A DNA stretch of 64,000 nucleotides, from NCBI RefSeq assembly GCF_921293095.1, contig NW_025791658.1:372001-436000 (forward strand), written 5' to 3'. Both the position numbers and the translations under genes were made by a program. Source of the stretch: Ischnura elegans. Its lineage: Eukaryota > Arthropoda > Insecta > Odonata > Coenagrionidae. Positions 1 through 11,625 of the stretch are shown one piece after another. The notes beneath the pieces are model-generated. The model saw only the letters and a list, made by a program, of their open reading frames with translations, did no database searches and was not told where the DNA came from. How positions within the stretch are numbered: the stretch's first letter is position 1; each line of letters starts with the position of its first letter.

Positions 1-228
1 AAGCAGAAAAAACATGCGAGCATTAGCATAGTGATCGGGAGGCATATAAACTAAAAACTAATTTCTCGATAACAGTCACTTTTAGAATTCTGCAATCAAT
101 TTCAGCATTAATTTAATTCCAAATAATGTGATTAAAATCATAATTCAATACCTGATACCCAAGAAATATCGGAAATCCGTATAATAATCCTTGAACACTA
201 TCCACCACCTCGTTCAATAGATAGAATG

Positions 229-470
229 TGGAGGGAAGGGCGGAGAGAAACCCAGCGTCGGCATTAGCCTGCTCTTAAAGAAAGGCGCCAAGGGGACCAC
301 GGCTTAACGTCCCATCTGACGGGTGGAGTGTTAAACTTGAAATGTCCTCCACACAACACTCGAGCAGGGATCGGGCGGTCTTTTTAAATTCTCTGCCACT
401 GCTGGGATTTGAACCCGAGCCCACTAAGGTGGAAAGCCAATACTCTAGCTATCATGCCAACCCGATCCCC
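229..470 (-). repeat. tRNA-derived SINE, copy 1
   Basis: On the minus strand a tRNA-like head is followed by a body shared with 9358-9560. The head contains a Pol III B-box (GGGTTCAAATCC, reverse complement at about 401-412). The two copies match along most of their length, including the segment around 'GGGACCACGGCTTAACGTCC', which rules out chance similarity. This copy keeps more of the 5' head (about 412-470) than the second one. The SINE family name is not assigned. Confidence 0.75.
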
Positions 471-475
471 TCCAA

Positions 476-1350
476 TCTAACTTGTGTTCCTTGTTACAAT
501 AGGTAGTTTTCCGAGGTACATGAGCATGATGTGCTTAGGAACAATTGCAAACACTTTTAGAAGTTCTAATTAGATCCGTTAAAAGTATAGAGGTATAAGT
601 ATAAAACTGAAAACTTATTTGAAGTAATCCTGAAGGATTGAATTGTTTCTATTAGACTGAATAGGAAGTAATTACATAATTATATTGTAATTTATATAAA
701 AAAATTTGAAAAACTGTTCCGTGGTACTGCACTCTCTCCTACATGAAAAGACAGAATTGAAAATTGTTCGCCAGCATATCCTGGGCTCTTTTATAATATG
801 GATAGGCTTTCAACCCGATCCCCTTCGATCAGTTGGCTCTCGATTTATGAAGATAAAATATTTCCAGCCTAAATTTTAATTTGAGAGAAAAAGTGGACAT
901 TTTCATTAATTTTTTACCGTAACTAAAGTCAAAACTTACTAACTATTACTAAATTGGTAGATTCTCTAAGTTCAGGTAAGACAGGTGAGAAAGAGAATAA
1001 AGTTAAGACACAGGCGTTCAGTTCCCTGTGCCAAGACAAGTAAACATCTTTAATATTCATCAAAAAACATAACAAAATGATTTACAAGTGATAAAAGGCC
1101 ACCTTTAGGCCAAAAGTCATTGAAGTTCAACTCGATTTCTTAAACATCATAATATATGCACAGCTACATCATAAGCTTGTCTTCAGCATGTTGTTTGTTT
1201 TATGTAAATTATGCACATTACAAGACATTAAAGTGAAAGTTTGGGTTATCCCGGTTTTCCACTTATCTGTGCCGTCTTATCCCCATCATTAGCCCAGATA
1301 ATCGGGAATACGCTACAAAATGTCTGACCGCCCAAAATTTTTCTTCAAAA
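476..1350. other. AT-rich stretch, nothing recognised
   Basis: No open frame of note, no clear terminal repeats and no resemblance to the other repeats in this window were seen. Positions 811-828 repeat a short piece of the SINE 5' edge. Confidence 0.5.
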
Positions 1351-1354
1351 ATTT

Positions 1355-1662
1355 CTTTACACGGTAAATTTCGTTATACGTATTATCGTTACATTGGACA
1401 AAAATCGTTATACTGAATATTTCATTACACTGGTGTTCGTTATACAGACATTTCACTTTATATGCATTCAACATACGTAAATCCTTTTTGAAACACCTCA
1501 TATTTTCCTTTGAATAACCAAGGAGTCTTACAGTGCATCTCATAGGCCAAAAAATACAGTAATCACTGAGGCACTCACTAAAACATTAATGAAACTGTCA
1601 ACGTCAAACAAATTCTGCTAAGCCTTTGGGAAAACAAACAATACTTAAGCCCATATGACACT
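1355..1662. repeat. Dispersed repeat, copy 1 (pair with 2290-2646)
   Basis: About 270-300 bp is closely repeated at 2290-2646, including the segments around 'CATTACACTGGTGTTC' and 'ATACTTAAGCCC'. The short open frames here (for example 1313-1543 minus) exist only because of this shared AT-rich repeat and are not supported as genes. Confidence 0.75.
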
Positions 1663-2087
1663 TTCCTCAGACATTTTGTAGAATGTAGAGTTGATTTGTA
1701 GAGTCACAAAATTTTGAAGAAAATGAAACATAATGCGATCAAGAGACAGTGCCACAACCTAACAGTCATTCCTCCGTGTCATGTTATGAAAAATTCTTCA
1801 AAATAGTCTAGTCCAGCGTTGTGCACAATAAAATTTGTTTTCAAGCAGCCCTGAGCCAAATCTCTTCACAATTATAGACTATTCGCACACAAGTAAAACA
1901 TAAATATATTAAAATAATTTTGATTTACATTATAATTAACCATCTTATTTCCCGACTGTTACCGTATTTCCTAGACCAGAAGACCCACAAAAGTGCCCCA
2001 AAATCAGCCGTCATTTACCAGATATCATCATAATGTCCGCGGAAGCCTACTTGGAAACCAAAGACAACGTTTGCGTACATGCTTGCC
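1663..2087. other. Spacer between two repeat copies
   Basis: AT-rich sequence between the two dispersed-repeat copies. Its last part leads into the transposase C-terminal remnant at 2088-2159. Earlier codons of that remnant could not be read in a consistent frame. Confidence 0.4.
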
Positions 2088-2159
2088 TGGTTATGGGGAA
2101 AATTTGAGTATGGATGTATTGTTAGCGTCACTGATGGAGGACATATTGAACATCTGTAA
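2088..2159 (+). pseudogene. mariner-like transposase, C-terminal remnant
   Basis: The last 23 codons of a transposase survive before a TAA stop. They read WLWGKFEY, then a hydrophobic stretch with Cys, and end GGHIEHL-stop. An aromatic E-Y..C/V..G(A/G)HIEHL ending is typical of a common arthropod group of IS630/Tc1/mariner-type DDE transposases, as I recall it. The same ending is present on the minus strand at 35167-35399. No upstream catalytic region was seen, so this is a dead fragment. Confidence 0.6.
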
Positions 2160-2289
2160 TATAAACTAGAGAGATTTGTAATTAAGTGGGTAAAGTTTCA
2201 TAATCGTATGCCTTAAATTTTAATAAACACAGTGAAATATCTTTGCAACGAAATCCTGCGGACCACCGAAATACATACGTTAAACTGTA

Positions 2290-2646
2290 ATTTCTTTACA
2301 TGGGAAATTTTGTTATACGGGAAATACGTAATACGAGAAATTTTGTTAAACGGGAAATACGTTATACGAGAAATTTCGTTATATTGAACGAAAAATAATT
2401 TCGTCATACTGAGTATTTCATTACACTGGTGTTCATTATATAGACATTTCATTGTATATGCATTCAACATACGTAAATCCTTTTTGAAACACCTTATATT
2501 TTCCTTTGAATAACAGTGCATCTCATAGGCCAGGAAATACGGTAATCACTAAGGCACTCAATAAAACATTAATAAAACTGTCAACGTCAAACAAATTCTG
2601 CAAAGCCATTCGGAAAACAAACAATACTTAAGCCCGTATGACATTT
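2290..2646. repeat. Dispersed repeat, copy 2
   Basis: Second copy of the 1355-1662 repeat. Its left end carries short iterated 'CGTTATACG' and 'GGGAAAT' motifs (about 2300-2390) that are fewer in copy 1. Confidence 0.7.
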
Positions 2647-2850
2647 CCAAATTTATTGGCCAATTCACTGGATATTGGATTGTGGTGCAACTGACACACA
2701 CCAATTTCTAGTCCAATATCTTTTAAACAATATTGAACACAATTTCTCGCCCAATTTGGAATTTAGAACAGGTTCTATTTTCTCCCGGCCTGTCTCCAAT
2801 CGGAAGTCAGTTTTGTAGACTCCTAGTGACCAAAACAAGAAGCTCTTTGC

Positions 2851-2903
2851 AAAGCATAAGGTTTGGCTGTAAAACAATGTTTTACAGCCAAACCTTATGC
2901 TTT
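2851..2903. repeat. Perfect 26-bp palindrome with one-base loop
   Basis: Left arm 2851-2876 and right arm 2878-2903 are exact reverse complements, with a single A between them. In either strand this would form a very stable hairpin. No flanking TSD was recognised. Confidence 0.9.
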
Positions 2904-2995
2904 GGCTGATGTTTTGTCAAGGGTAAAAATCACACAAATGCTTATACAACGTAAAATCATTAAAATACAATGGTGTTCTCTAGCGGGACATTAGA

Positions 2996-4044
2996 CAGGG
3001 TTCCCATCCAAAGCAAATTACAAAATTCACGGTTTATTCGAGGTTTTCACGGCCTAAATTTCGCCAAATTCACGGTTTGTTGATTGGCCATTTTAGGCAG
3101 AAATATTGAACGTGTAACAATCACTGGTCGCACATTAACTGAAAATTTAACAAACGCAACAGATGCTGTGAATGCAAATGCAGGAATCTAACGTCACACA
3201 TCATTTGGAAAATTCATCTCCGGCTTCAGTTTGTGAGCGGGAAAATAGAGGGACCAGGGTGCCAGGGATGTTAAGAAGTGTCTGAATTTTTGCAAGTCGC
3301 TACCTTGGTTTGACAAGGTTCTAACTGACCTTCAGCTGGTTTTGAGAAAAACCTTGTCAAAATTTTAAACTGCTCTATTTCTATTATTAAAAGGAATTTA
3401 TTTTTGATTTTTGGCACATGCACTAGTGATCCACTAAGATACACTAGTAATTATTACTTTATTAATTTTATTATTTATTTTTTTACATGTTTATATGAGT
3501 AATAAAATAAGTAGAATGCAGTTAGAACCTTGTCACACCAAATATTAGTTTTTTCTGCTTGCAGTTGGAACTTTGTCACTGTTCTAAATCTGTTATTATT
3601 TTACATAGAGGAATAAAAACCAGTGCAACACATAGAGAAACATAAACTTAGTTATCTTGAGTGAAAACACCAAATTTTGCAGAAATGTCGGTTAGAACCT
3701 TGTCAAACCAAGGTAGCGTAGTGTTCATGAACACTTTGGTTACCAGTCCCCCTGCTTGGGTACTGGCTTAAGGTCAATGTGTCATCATGGCATACGGACC
3801 AATAATAGCGCTTCGAGTATACGTGTGCAATTAAACGTGAGGACAGTGTCTGCATGTGACCTTGAAATAATGATCGACGTATCGATTTTTCTTTTGATCC
3901 GTCAATCGTAGATATAAAATCAATTTTGAGAGATTTTTAAGGTTTTACGACGAAATTCACTGCTATTTCCAGGTTTTTTCACGGCAGACAAAATTCACCG
4001 CTCATTCACGGATTTAAGGTTTTCACAGTTGAGTGGGAACCCTG
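2996..4044. mobile_element. MITE with CAGGGTTCCCA ends, copy 1 (interrupted)
   Basis: The TIRs are CAGGGTTCCCA at the left and TGGGAACCCTG at the right. The element matches 16679-17335 along both flanks, with shared 'AATTCACGG' motifs and shared end segments. A second element (3298-3718) is inserted here and is absent from the other copy. It is a non-autonomous DNA transposon of unassigned superfamily. Confidence 0.75.
3298..3718. mobile_element. Nested MITE with CGCTACCTTGG ends
   Basis: The inverted ends run about 27 bp, beginning CGCTACCTTGGTTTGACAAG at the left with the reverse complement at the right edge. The sister host copy at 16679-17335 reads straight through this position, so 3298-3718 is a later insertion. 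There is no coding content. Confidence 0.8.
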
Positions 4045-4800
4045 TTCGAACACTATTTTGGCCAATATTGGTTTAAATATTGATGCGTGTCATAAGGAAC
4101 GTAACGCCCAATATTTTTTAAAGTATTGCGTGCTGATTCATTGGTCAATAAATTGGAAAGTTTCATACAGGCTTTACAATGGACACACACAAAAAATCCA
4201 TCACAAATGCCTTTCAGGACTAAATATCCTTTGCACACGCATCAAATATCCAGATCATTGTAAACATATACGTACAAGAACCGAATAACTTGCTAAATTT
4301 CTCAGTAGTATATCATTCCACAATTTGAAATGGACATCCGTTGGAGTTCATAGAGGAATTATTTTATTATGTGGTAGAATATTGAAAATAGTTAAACTAA
4401 TAATCTCACTGTGGAAGACGAACTTTCCGACTCCTCTTGCAATTCCACGATGGATGTCCAATGTCGAGGCGAGGATAATGTACCACTGCCATCTGTGGGT
4501 TGCTCCTAAAAATTTGAAATTATGAATTACATTTTCAAAGATTATACATTACAAATTACAAAGGTTACAAAACAGTTTTTTTTACAATGGTATAATAAAA
4601 AATGGGATTTTTTTTATTATATCATTGTAAAAAAATTTCATGTCATGTCATTTTGGGGTATGGCATTCCAAACCAAACCAAGAGCCATCACAATCAAAAT
4701 CATGTGACATTGCACTATGTTCCGTAAATTGACGAGAAAGAGAGGACAGATATGTACATATGAACAAAATGAAAACATAAGTGCCTTTTTTTCCCATATA
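4045..4800. other. AT-rich stretch, nothing recognised
   Basis: Overlapping short open frames occur on both strands, but none shows a recognisable domain or codon structure. I see no gene here. Confidence 0.5.
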
Positions 4801-5448
4801 CATTAAAACCTCTTTACATCGTAATGGAGGGGACCAAAATTTAGGCAATTTGATGTATGGAGGTTCACTATAGAGAGGTTTCAGTGATAGGTACTACTGT
4901 ATTTTAAACCATCATATTTATGAGTTTACGCAAACATGCATGCATTTGTGAACATATATATTTATTATTTAATAATTATAAAAAGTGAGCTGTACTGTAT
5001 GATTTTTACCATGATTGAATAGAAAACGATGTGATATCTCTTAATTCAACAGTCGCTTAAAATGATTAGGATAGTTGGATACCTTTTTTCTTATTTACAG
5101 TTAGGTATGCTCTCATATGGAACAAAATAGCCATAACTAATGGTTAACGTGAAAATTACCACATAATAAAGGTGTATAAGAAAAAAAAATATGGGTGAAA
5201 CATTTATTGATGAAAATGTCATTAATTGAATTAATGATCTCTAGTTATCTCGGTACAATCTGTGGAGGTAGTTAGGCCGTCTCGGGGGTGTCTCCTTGGT
5301 ATGATAAGTGGAAGTTTTACGAGATAAAGAGGTTCACTACAAAGAGGTTTGTCTACAAATTTACATGTAAATCTGATGGGACCGTAGGGGTGGTATGAAG
5401 AATGGAGGTTTACGATGTAAAGAGGTTCACCACATAGAGGTTTCACTG
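4801..5448. mobile_element. pogo-like MITE, copy 1
   Basis: Both ends resemble 'TAAAACCTCTTTACA' in inverted orientation, and the body matches 32635-34043 without the LINE insertion found there. The CAGTNNAACC-type ends fit pogo/Tigger-like non-autonomous elements. The left terminus is degraded. Confidence 0.7.
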
Positions 5449-5576
5449 CACTAGGGGCGTTCAAAAAGAAACGAGCCAGAGCCCATAATGCCCAAACCGG
5501 TGACAGGATGATAATATCCTGTTGTGTGCAACAAGGTGTGGGTCCTAACAGGGAATGAGAATGCACAGCCTGACAC

Positions 5577-6107
5577 TAAGAAATAGTCATTAGAATAGCG
5601 CAGGCGAAGAGGGCTTTCTTCAAAAAGAAGAATCTCCTTACAGCTGAGAATATAAGCATAGAATTAAGAAAGCAATCCATCAGATGCTACATAAGGAGTA
5701 TGTTTCTCTATGGAAGCGAGGCTTGGACGTTGACAGCAGCAGAGAAGTCAAGAGTGGAAGCATTCGAAGTGTGGTGCAGCCGAAGAATGATGAAGATATA
5801 ATGGATTGACCATTTCAGTGATGAGGAAATGATGAGAAGAGAGAACTCTTCAAAAAAACCTTAAGGGGCAACTTATTTGGCCAATTTTGAGGCATGATGG
5901 GTTGATAAAGACAATCGTAAAAGGACAGGCGGAAGGGAAGAAGGGCAAGGAACGGCCCCGAATGAGTTACATGGGACACTGAGTAATACAGGGTGTAAAA
6001 GAGAAGAAATACGTCGCTATGAAAAGGCTTGCGGATGGGAGAGAGGAATGGAGAGCTACGTCAAACCTATCTTAGGAATGTTGACTAATAATGATGATGA
6101 CATTCGA
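5577..6107 (+). mobile_element. 5'-truncated LINE, 3' end copy a
   Basis: This matches the coding tail of the LINE copies at 6885-7610 and 33010-33711 (the AKRAFFKKKN, GSEAWTLTAAEKS and RRMMKI region). It is broken by frameshifts and ends in a short ATGATGA tract. Only the region downstream of the reverse-transcriptase palm is present, so the copy is inactive. Confidence 0.8.
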
Positions 6108-6214
6108 GGCCTTTTCAATTTTATTCGAAGCCTTTTAATCCAAAGGCAACAAAACTTCACAGCTAAATAAAATGCAATTGAAGCTGAGGTGGAATAGCAA
6201 ACATAGCAAATTCG

Positions 6215-6266
6215 AGTAATCCAGGTTCGAATCCTGGTCGAGGGAAATGATTTTTTTCTCTGTGAA
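6215..6266 (+). repeat. tRNA-derived SINE fragment
   Basis: A Pol III B-box (GGTTCGAATCC) is followed by a GGTCGAGG and TTTTTCTCTGTG tail. The same order occurs at the right edge of the foldback at 25033-25410, so both derive from one tRNA-headed family. The A-box half is missing here. Confidence 0.6.
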
Positions 6267-6399
6267 ATTTTGGCACTAGAAGTTATTTATTAGACAGCCT
6301 TTTAGGACGTCCGAGTTATTTGAATGTTTTAAAAAGACTTAGAAAAATTTCACACGAAAAGATAATGTATTCAGTAAGTGAGTAATAGCAAAAGCAATA

Positions 6400-6665
6400 T
6401 GGAAACAATTCATCAGATGCCACTAATGGATCATGTTACCCAATTGAGGCGAGGCTTGGACGTTGACAGCAGCAGAGAAGTCAAGAGTGGAAGCATTCGA
6501 AATGTGGTGCTACACATAAGAATGAAGACGATAAAATCGATAGACGGAGTAAGTAACGAGGAAGTGCTAAGAAGAGCGGGAGAAAAGAGAAGTCTTCTGA
6601 AAACTAGAAGAAGGGACAACTTAGTTGGCCACATTTTGAGGCATGATGGCCTCATAATGTGGCCT
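6400..6665 (+). mobile_element. LINE 3' end fragment b
   Basis: Internal fragment of the same LINE family as 5577-6107. One frame still reads through SNEEVLRRAGEKRSLLKT and GHILRHDGL. A deletion joins non-adjacent parts near 6440. Confidence 0.75.
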
Positions 6666-6884
6666 CATGATTTTTGAAGCTCTATCAACAGCTATAATAA
6701 TATCAATTCGTCATTATTGGACGAGAATTGGACAAGAAAGTGTCTCATAACCCCTCATGTTGTATAAAACATTTGCAGAGGAATACATTGTCAAATTACT
6801 CTGGAAATTGAATGCAGTGAATTATAACTAAACGTACATATAAGTATGCTTTAACTTTTTAAGGTCCATTAACATTCTAGCTAG

Positions 6885-7610
6885 CAGTCATAGCCGAGAC
6901 AGAGAAGGATTTGAAGAAGATGTTGACAAACGTGGAAAGGACAATGGCCAGATAAATGCTGAAAATCAACAAAAAGAAGACTAAGATATTAGTTTGCAAC
7001 AAAAGAGAGGAGGCTAAAACAAACATCAACCTAGGAAAGCATAAGCTTGAAGAGGTGAACGAGTTCTCTTACCTGGGTAGCCGAATTACCAGCGATGGAC
7101 GGAGCCAGAAAGAAATACACAGTGGAATAGCGCAGGCGAAGAGGGCTTTCTACAAAAAGAAGAATCTTCTTACAGCTGAAAATACCAGCATAGAAGTAAG
7201 GAAACAATTCATCAGATGCTACATATGGAGTATGTTTCTCTATGGAAGCAAGGCTTGGACGTTGACAGCAGCAGGGAAGTCAAGAGTGGAAGCATTCGAA
7301 ATGTGGTGATACCGAAGAATGATGAAGATAAAATGGATTGACCGTGTGAGTAACCAGGAAGTGCTAAGGAGAGTGGGAGAAAAGATAAGCCTCCTAAAAA
7401 CCTCAAGCAGAAGGCGGGACAACTCAGTTGGCCACATTATGAGGCGCAATGGCCTGATGAATTACAATCATAGAAGGACAGGTGTAAGGGAAGGATGGCA
7501 AGGGACGGCCCCAAATGAGTTACAAATAGGACAATGAGTAATAAAGGATGTAAAAGAGAAGAAATACGTCGCTATGAAAAGGCATAGAAGTACGGAAACA
7601 ATTCATCAGA
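6885..7610 (+). pseudogene. LINE reverse-transcriptase C-terminal region, copy c
   Basis: The longest of the left-hand LINE copies. Open pieces 6956-7309 and 7319-7537 encode the segment downstream of the RT catalytic palm: KKTKILV, EFSYLGSRITSDG, KKNLLTAENTS, RKQFIRCYIWSMFLYGSKAW, then WIDRVSNQEVLRRVGEK and GHIMRRNGL. The FSYLG..IT..G and RRR.W..NEE.L-type blocks are usual in the C-terminal part of non-LTR retrotransposon ORF2. A stop and frameshift lie near 7310. The YxDD active-site region is absent (5' truncation). LINE clade not assigned. Confidence 0.85.
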
Positions 7611-7884
7611 TGCTGCATATCCATGGCTAAGTTCTAACAACACTTATCTCAAAAATAGCAACTTTTTGGGAGAGTAAAAAAAATGATTAAACTTTTTTTT
7701 ACTTGTACAATGAAATTAAAAACCCAAAAGTTCATAAAACTGAAAAAGAAGCATTCATTTTCAAACAAAGAGTTGTTTTTTGCTTGCATTTTATTTTTTT
7801 AAATATTATTACGCTATGTTTAAGATACCCGTCTCAAACCGGCCGAATTTGAGATACATGTTGTAAGAACTTAACCATCGATAT

Positions 7885-8200
7885 GGAGTATGTTTCTCTA
7901 TGGAAGCGAGGCTTGGACGTTGACAGCAGCAGAGAAGGCAAGAGTGGAAGCATTCGAAATGTGTTGCTAGCGAAGAATGATGGAGATAAAATGGATTGAC
8001 CGCGTGAGTAACGAGGAAGTGCTAAGAAGAGTGGGAGAAAAGAGAAACCTCCTAAAAACTTTATGCAGAAGAAGGGACAACTCAGTTGGCCACATTTTGG
8101 GTCATGATGGCATGATGAAGACAATCGTAATTGAGAATCTTCGTCATCCGTCCGGAACGTTCGGGAAAAAAATGACGAGAATTCTCGCCATCCGTACGCA
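7885..8200 (+). mobile_element. LINE 3' end fragment d
   Basis: Another copy of the same tail (SNEEVLRRVGEKRNLLKT, GHILGHDGMMKT), fused after about 8140 to unrelated sequence. The segment 7611-7884 to its left is AT-rich and featureless apart from a short LINE scrap at 7582-7610. Confidence 0.75.
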
Positions 8201-8224
8201 ACGTGTTAAAAACTAAGTTGTCCC

Positions 8225-8585
8225 GTCTTCTGCTTAAGGTTCTTAGGAAGCTTCTCTTTTCTCCCACTCAAGTCATGAGGAAGTGCTAAACAGAGCAGGA
8301 GAAAAAAGAAAAGCCTTCCATAAAATCCTTAGGCAGAAGACGGGACAACCTAGTTGGCCACTCATTATGAGGCACGATGGTCTGATGAAGACAATCGTAG
8401 AAAGTCAGTCGGGAGGAAGAAAGGCAAGGGATGGCCCCCAATGAGTTACAAATAGGACAATGAGTAATAAAGGATTTAAAAGAGAAGAAATATGTCGCCA
8501 TGAAAAGGCAAGCGGATAGGAGGGAGAAGTGGAGAGCTGCGTCACACCAATCATAGGATTGTTGACTAATTATGATCATGATGAT
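8225..8585 (+). mobile_element. LINE 3' end fragment e, with inverted scrap
   Basis: The stretch 8270-8585 repeats the LINE tail and ends near an ATGATGATG tract. Just before it (8217-8270) a short piece of the same tail lies in inverted orientation, so this is a rearranged cluster. Confidence 0.7.
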
Positions 8586-8729
8586 GCCTCACAATGTCTC
8601 TTCTAGAGAATATTAAACATTCATCATACCACTTAAATTTTATTTTAAATATTTCTGCTTGCTCACACTACATTTCTTTGCTTTTAAACCATTTTTTTTA
8701 TTTATAAAAAAGTGTGCAGAGTTGAAGTG

Positions 8730-9680
8730 CAGTGGAACCTGGATAATTCAAACTTCTTTAATTCTAAATAAAGCAGACTCCTGATTATCAGGCTGTGGTA
8801 TATCCATTGTTGCGGATTATCCGTGCAAGATTTTTCACTCTCGCTCAATATTTCCGAGATCTTTGTGAAAAAATAAATCTCACGAAAAATCACCGGAATG
8901 ACTGCATTAATTACTATTAACATAAAATTGATAAGTTGATAATAATATTGAACCGAAGTTTTCTATATGGGTTATTTGACATTCGGCAGCAATTTTTATG
9001 CTAACTTTAATCTTTGGGCTTCAAAATATGAAATATCTTATTAAACACGCTGATTTCAATGCTCTAAAGGATAAAAGAGATTAAAAAAATAACAGGGTAG
9101 ATTCTTGCATCAAATAAGATGAAATTGATTGCGATTCGTCACACACCAGAATTACTGCATTTGAATGCTATGATACACCAAGCTCATTACTTCCATTGGA
9201 ATCCCCGTCGTAAAACGGAAGCGATCACGCACTAGCTGCATTCACTCCTGTGTTCCTGTTTTCCAAGCCTCGCAGTGTGCGATCGCATTCCATGACATTT
9301 GGAGGAGGCGACCGACAGCTGAGGTCATTTGCGCCATGAGGGAAGGGTGTGGAAGGAAGGAAGGGTGGAGGGAAACCCGGCGTCGGCATTAGCCTGCTCT
9401 TAACGAAAGGCGCCAAGGGGACCACGGCTTAACGTCCCATCCGACGGACGGAGTGCTGCGCTTGAAATGTCCTCCACACAACACTCAAGCAGGGATCGGG
9501 CAGTCGCTGAAAATTCTCGGCCACTGCCGGGATTTGAACCCGAGCCCGCCGGGTGTCGCATTCCGTGATCGTGGATACACAGCAGTTGGTACATACAGCA
9601 CTCTCCCAATTATCCGAATGGGCTAATGATGGGGGGAGGGACGGCACGAATAATCAGACAACACGGATAACCCAAACTTT
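8730..9680 (+). mobile_element. pogo-like element, copy 1, with nested SINE
   Basis: Begins CAGTGGAACCTGGATAATTC and shares blocks, inverted, with 10310-11030 (the 'GCGGATTATCCGTGCA' and 'TTTTCCAAACCTCGCAGTG' regions). The right part contains 'GGGCTAATGATG'. The CAGTGGAACC end is typical of pogo/Tigger-like elements. A SINE (9358-9560) interrupts it. No intact transposase frame is visible. Confidence 0.6.
9358..9560 (-). repeat. tRNA-derived SINE, copy 2
   Basis: Matches 229-470 closely, including the B-box GGGTTCAAATCC on the minus strand (about 9531-9542). The 5' head is shorter than in copy 1. Confidence 0.75.
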
Positions 9681-9735
9681 CACTTTAATGTCTTGCAATA
9701 TTCATGATTTACCTAAAACAAACAATATATTATTA

Positions 9736-10000
9736 GAAGTAAGGAAATAAAACTTTGTAAGGTTCACAGTTATTTAATTATGGGCACTACCCAGGTTTCG
9801 TAACTTGGTTACATCGTCAGGTGACTGATCTTGCATGCATCATACATTTATACCTCAGACAAGATCAGTCACCTGACGATGTAACGCAGTTACGAAACCT
9901 GGGTCATGCCCATAATTAAATAACAGTGAACCTTACAAAGTTTTATTTCCTTACTTCCACTATGGAGAGGTTTCACAAAGTAAAGCCTGAAGTTATTAGT
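9736..10000 (-). mobile_element. Hammerhead-bearing inverted insertion H1
   Basis: Arms 9736-9833 and 9860-9957 are near-perfect inverted repeats around a 26-nt loop, with a 43-nt leader at 9958-10000. A 12-bp direct repeat AATATATTATTA flanks it (9724-9735 and 10001-10012). A related, uninterrupted sequence at about 10420-10460 shows the site before insertion. Each arm carries the motif CTGACGA, T, a stem GTAAC/GTTAC, then GAAAC (right arm 9873-9898) followed by GGGTC (right arm) or GGGTA (left arm). Inference: a retrotransposed unit with a hammerhead-like ribozyme. Confidence 0.8.
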
Positions 10001-10309
10001 AATATATTATTACTTAAGCAGTTATTCTGTTATTATAGAGTGCTTCCCGGACTCAATGAGAGCTTTCTTTGCCAGTTTGCAATCTTTTTAGCAGCGATAA
10101 CATGTTTGCACTCATACTATTAATGCTCCATGCAAGGCCTGGTTTTGAAAACTTCACATCCGTGTCTACATGATCATAAATGCAGAAAATTGGTTTGCCC
10201 GGATGCTTCAAAACCACTGCGCAACGTCAGAAACTACATTGTCAGTCACCAACGAAGAATAATATGTGTCAAAAAAATCCAAACACATTCTATCTAAACT
10301 GCGAAAGAC

Positions 10310-11030
10310 AGTACATCCCAATTATCCTAATGGGCTAATGATGTGGAGAGACGGGACGAATAATCGGAAAACATGGATAACCAAAACTTACACTTAAATG
10401 TCTTGCAATGTTCATGATTTACCTAAAACAAATAATATATTATTATTCACGCAGTTATTCTGTTATTTAAGAGTGCTTCCCGGACTCAATGAGAACTTTC
10501 TTCTCCAGTTCGCGATCTTTTTAGCGGCGATAACATGGTTGTACTTGTATTAGTAATGCTCCATGTAAGGCCTGGTTTCGAAAACCACACATCCTTGGCT
10601 GGGTGATCACCGATACAGACAAGTGGTTAGGACGAATGCTTCAAAACCACTGCTCGACGTCGGAAACTACGCATTCAGGCACCACGCCACGTAGTCGCAT
10701 CTCGCACATGTTGCCCCGGTCGCAACTGCTGCGTACTGTGTATCTGTGATCAAAGAGTGGGGTCGTGCACTGCGAGGTTTGGAAAACAGGAACACGGTGC
10801 TCCCCTGAATGCAGCTAGCACGCGATCGCTTCCATTTTACGAAGAGGATTCTAACAGAAATAATAAGCTCGGTGTATCCTAGCATTAGTGCCATAATTCC
10901 GATGATTTTGCGCCCGATTTTTTATTTATAAAGATCGCGGAAAAAATTGAGCGAGAGAGAAAATGGTGCACGGATAATCCGCAACACTGATAAACTGCAG
11001 CCGGATGATCGGGAGTCTGCTGTTTTCCGT
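10310..11030 (-). mobile_element. pogo-like element, copy 2 (inverted)
   Basis: Carries the same blocks as 8730-9680: the 'GGGCTAATGATG' segment near 10330, then the 'GGATAATCC' end region in the opposite orientation near 10970-11000. Boundaries are approximate and no transposase frame is visible. Confidence 0.55.
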
Positions 11031-11625
11031 AAAGGGTATTTAACTCATTGAAATTACCCTGTGTGTACATACTGTTAACCACACTTCACACCAAAAACAA
11101 CATAAACAATTATTACCTTAACTCAGATGTTCACCAGTACTCCCCCAGAAAAAACAATTGAGCCGTCTACTGAGGCTCCGATCCGAGAACAACCCATTGT
11201 AAGCAGTAGTGGAAGTACGACCTCACTGCGGGGCGTAGGCCGAGTCTTCGGACTAGCCCTAGCCGGTCGACTCCCAGTCCGTCGTGTGAAGGAAGGAATC
11301 TAATTGCGGGCTCCCTATATATTTGGGAGAGCAAGGAGATCCAGGCTTTTTTCTTGGGATTCGCCCATTGTGGCATGTTGTGCCCTCTCACCTCAACGCC
11401 GCTCCGGGGCTGCCTCGCCGCCAGACACCGCCAAACTACGTAAGCTTGGGAGCCCTTTCTTTCCCACTTCCCAAATTATTCCCTTCACCCCTTCTGCTTA
11501 GTTCCATGTGCCGTGGTCGACTTTTTGGCAGGGTTTGTGGTTTGCCTGAAGTTATTTTTGTGACAATAAATTGCATTTTTTTTTTAATGTATTACTGCCT
11601 GCTTACTGCCACCCACCTTCACTAA
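11031..11625. other. Non-coding stretch with a GC-richer island
   Basis: 11160-11540 is GC-richer than its surroundings and holds overlapping short frames on both strands. None has a recognisable domain. I cannot say what it is. Confidence 0.4.

Noticed and set aside
9736-10000. Simple cruciform or terminator explanation for the palindromes
   Set aside because: Shared one-sided leader, 11-16 bp TSDs and a conserved internal fold across unrelated arms are not explained by that.
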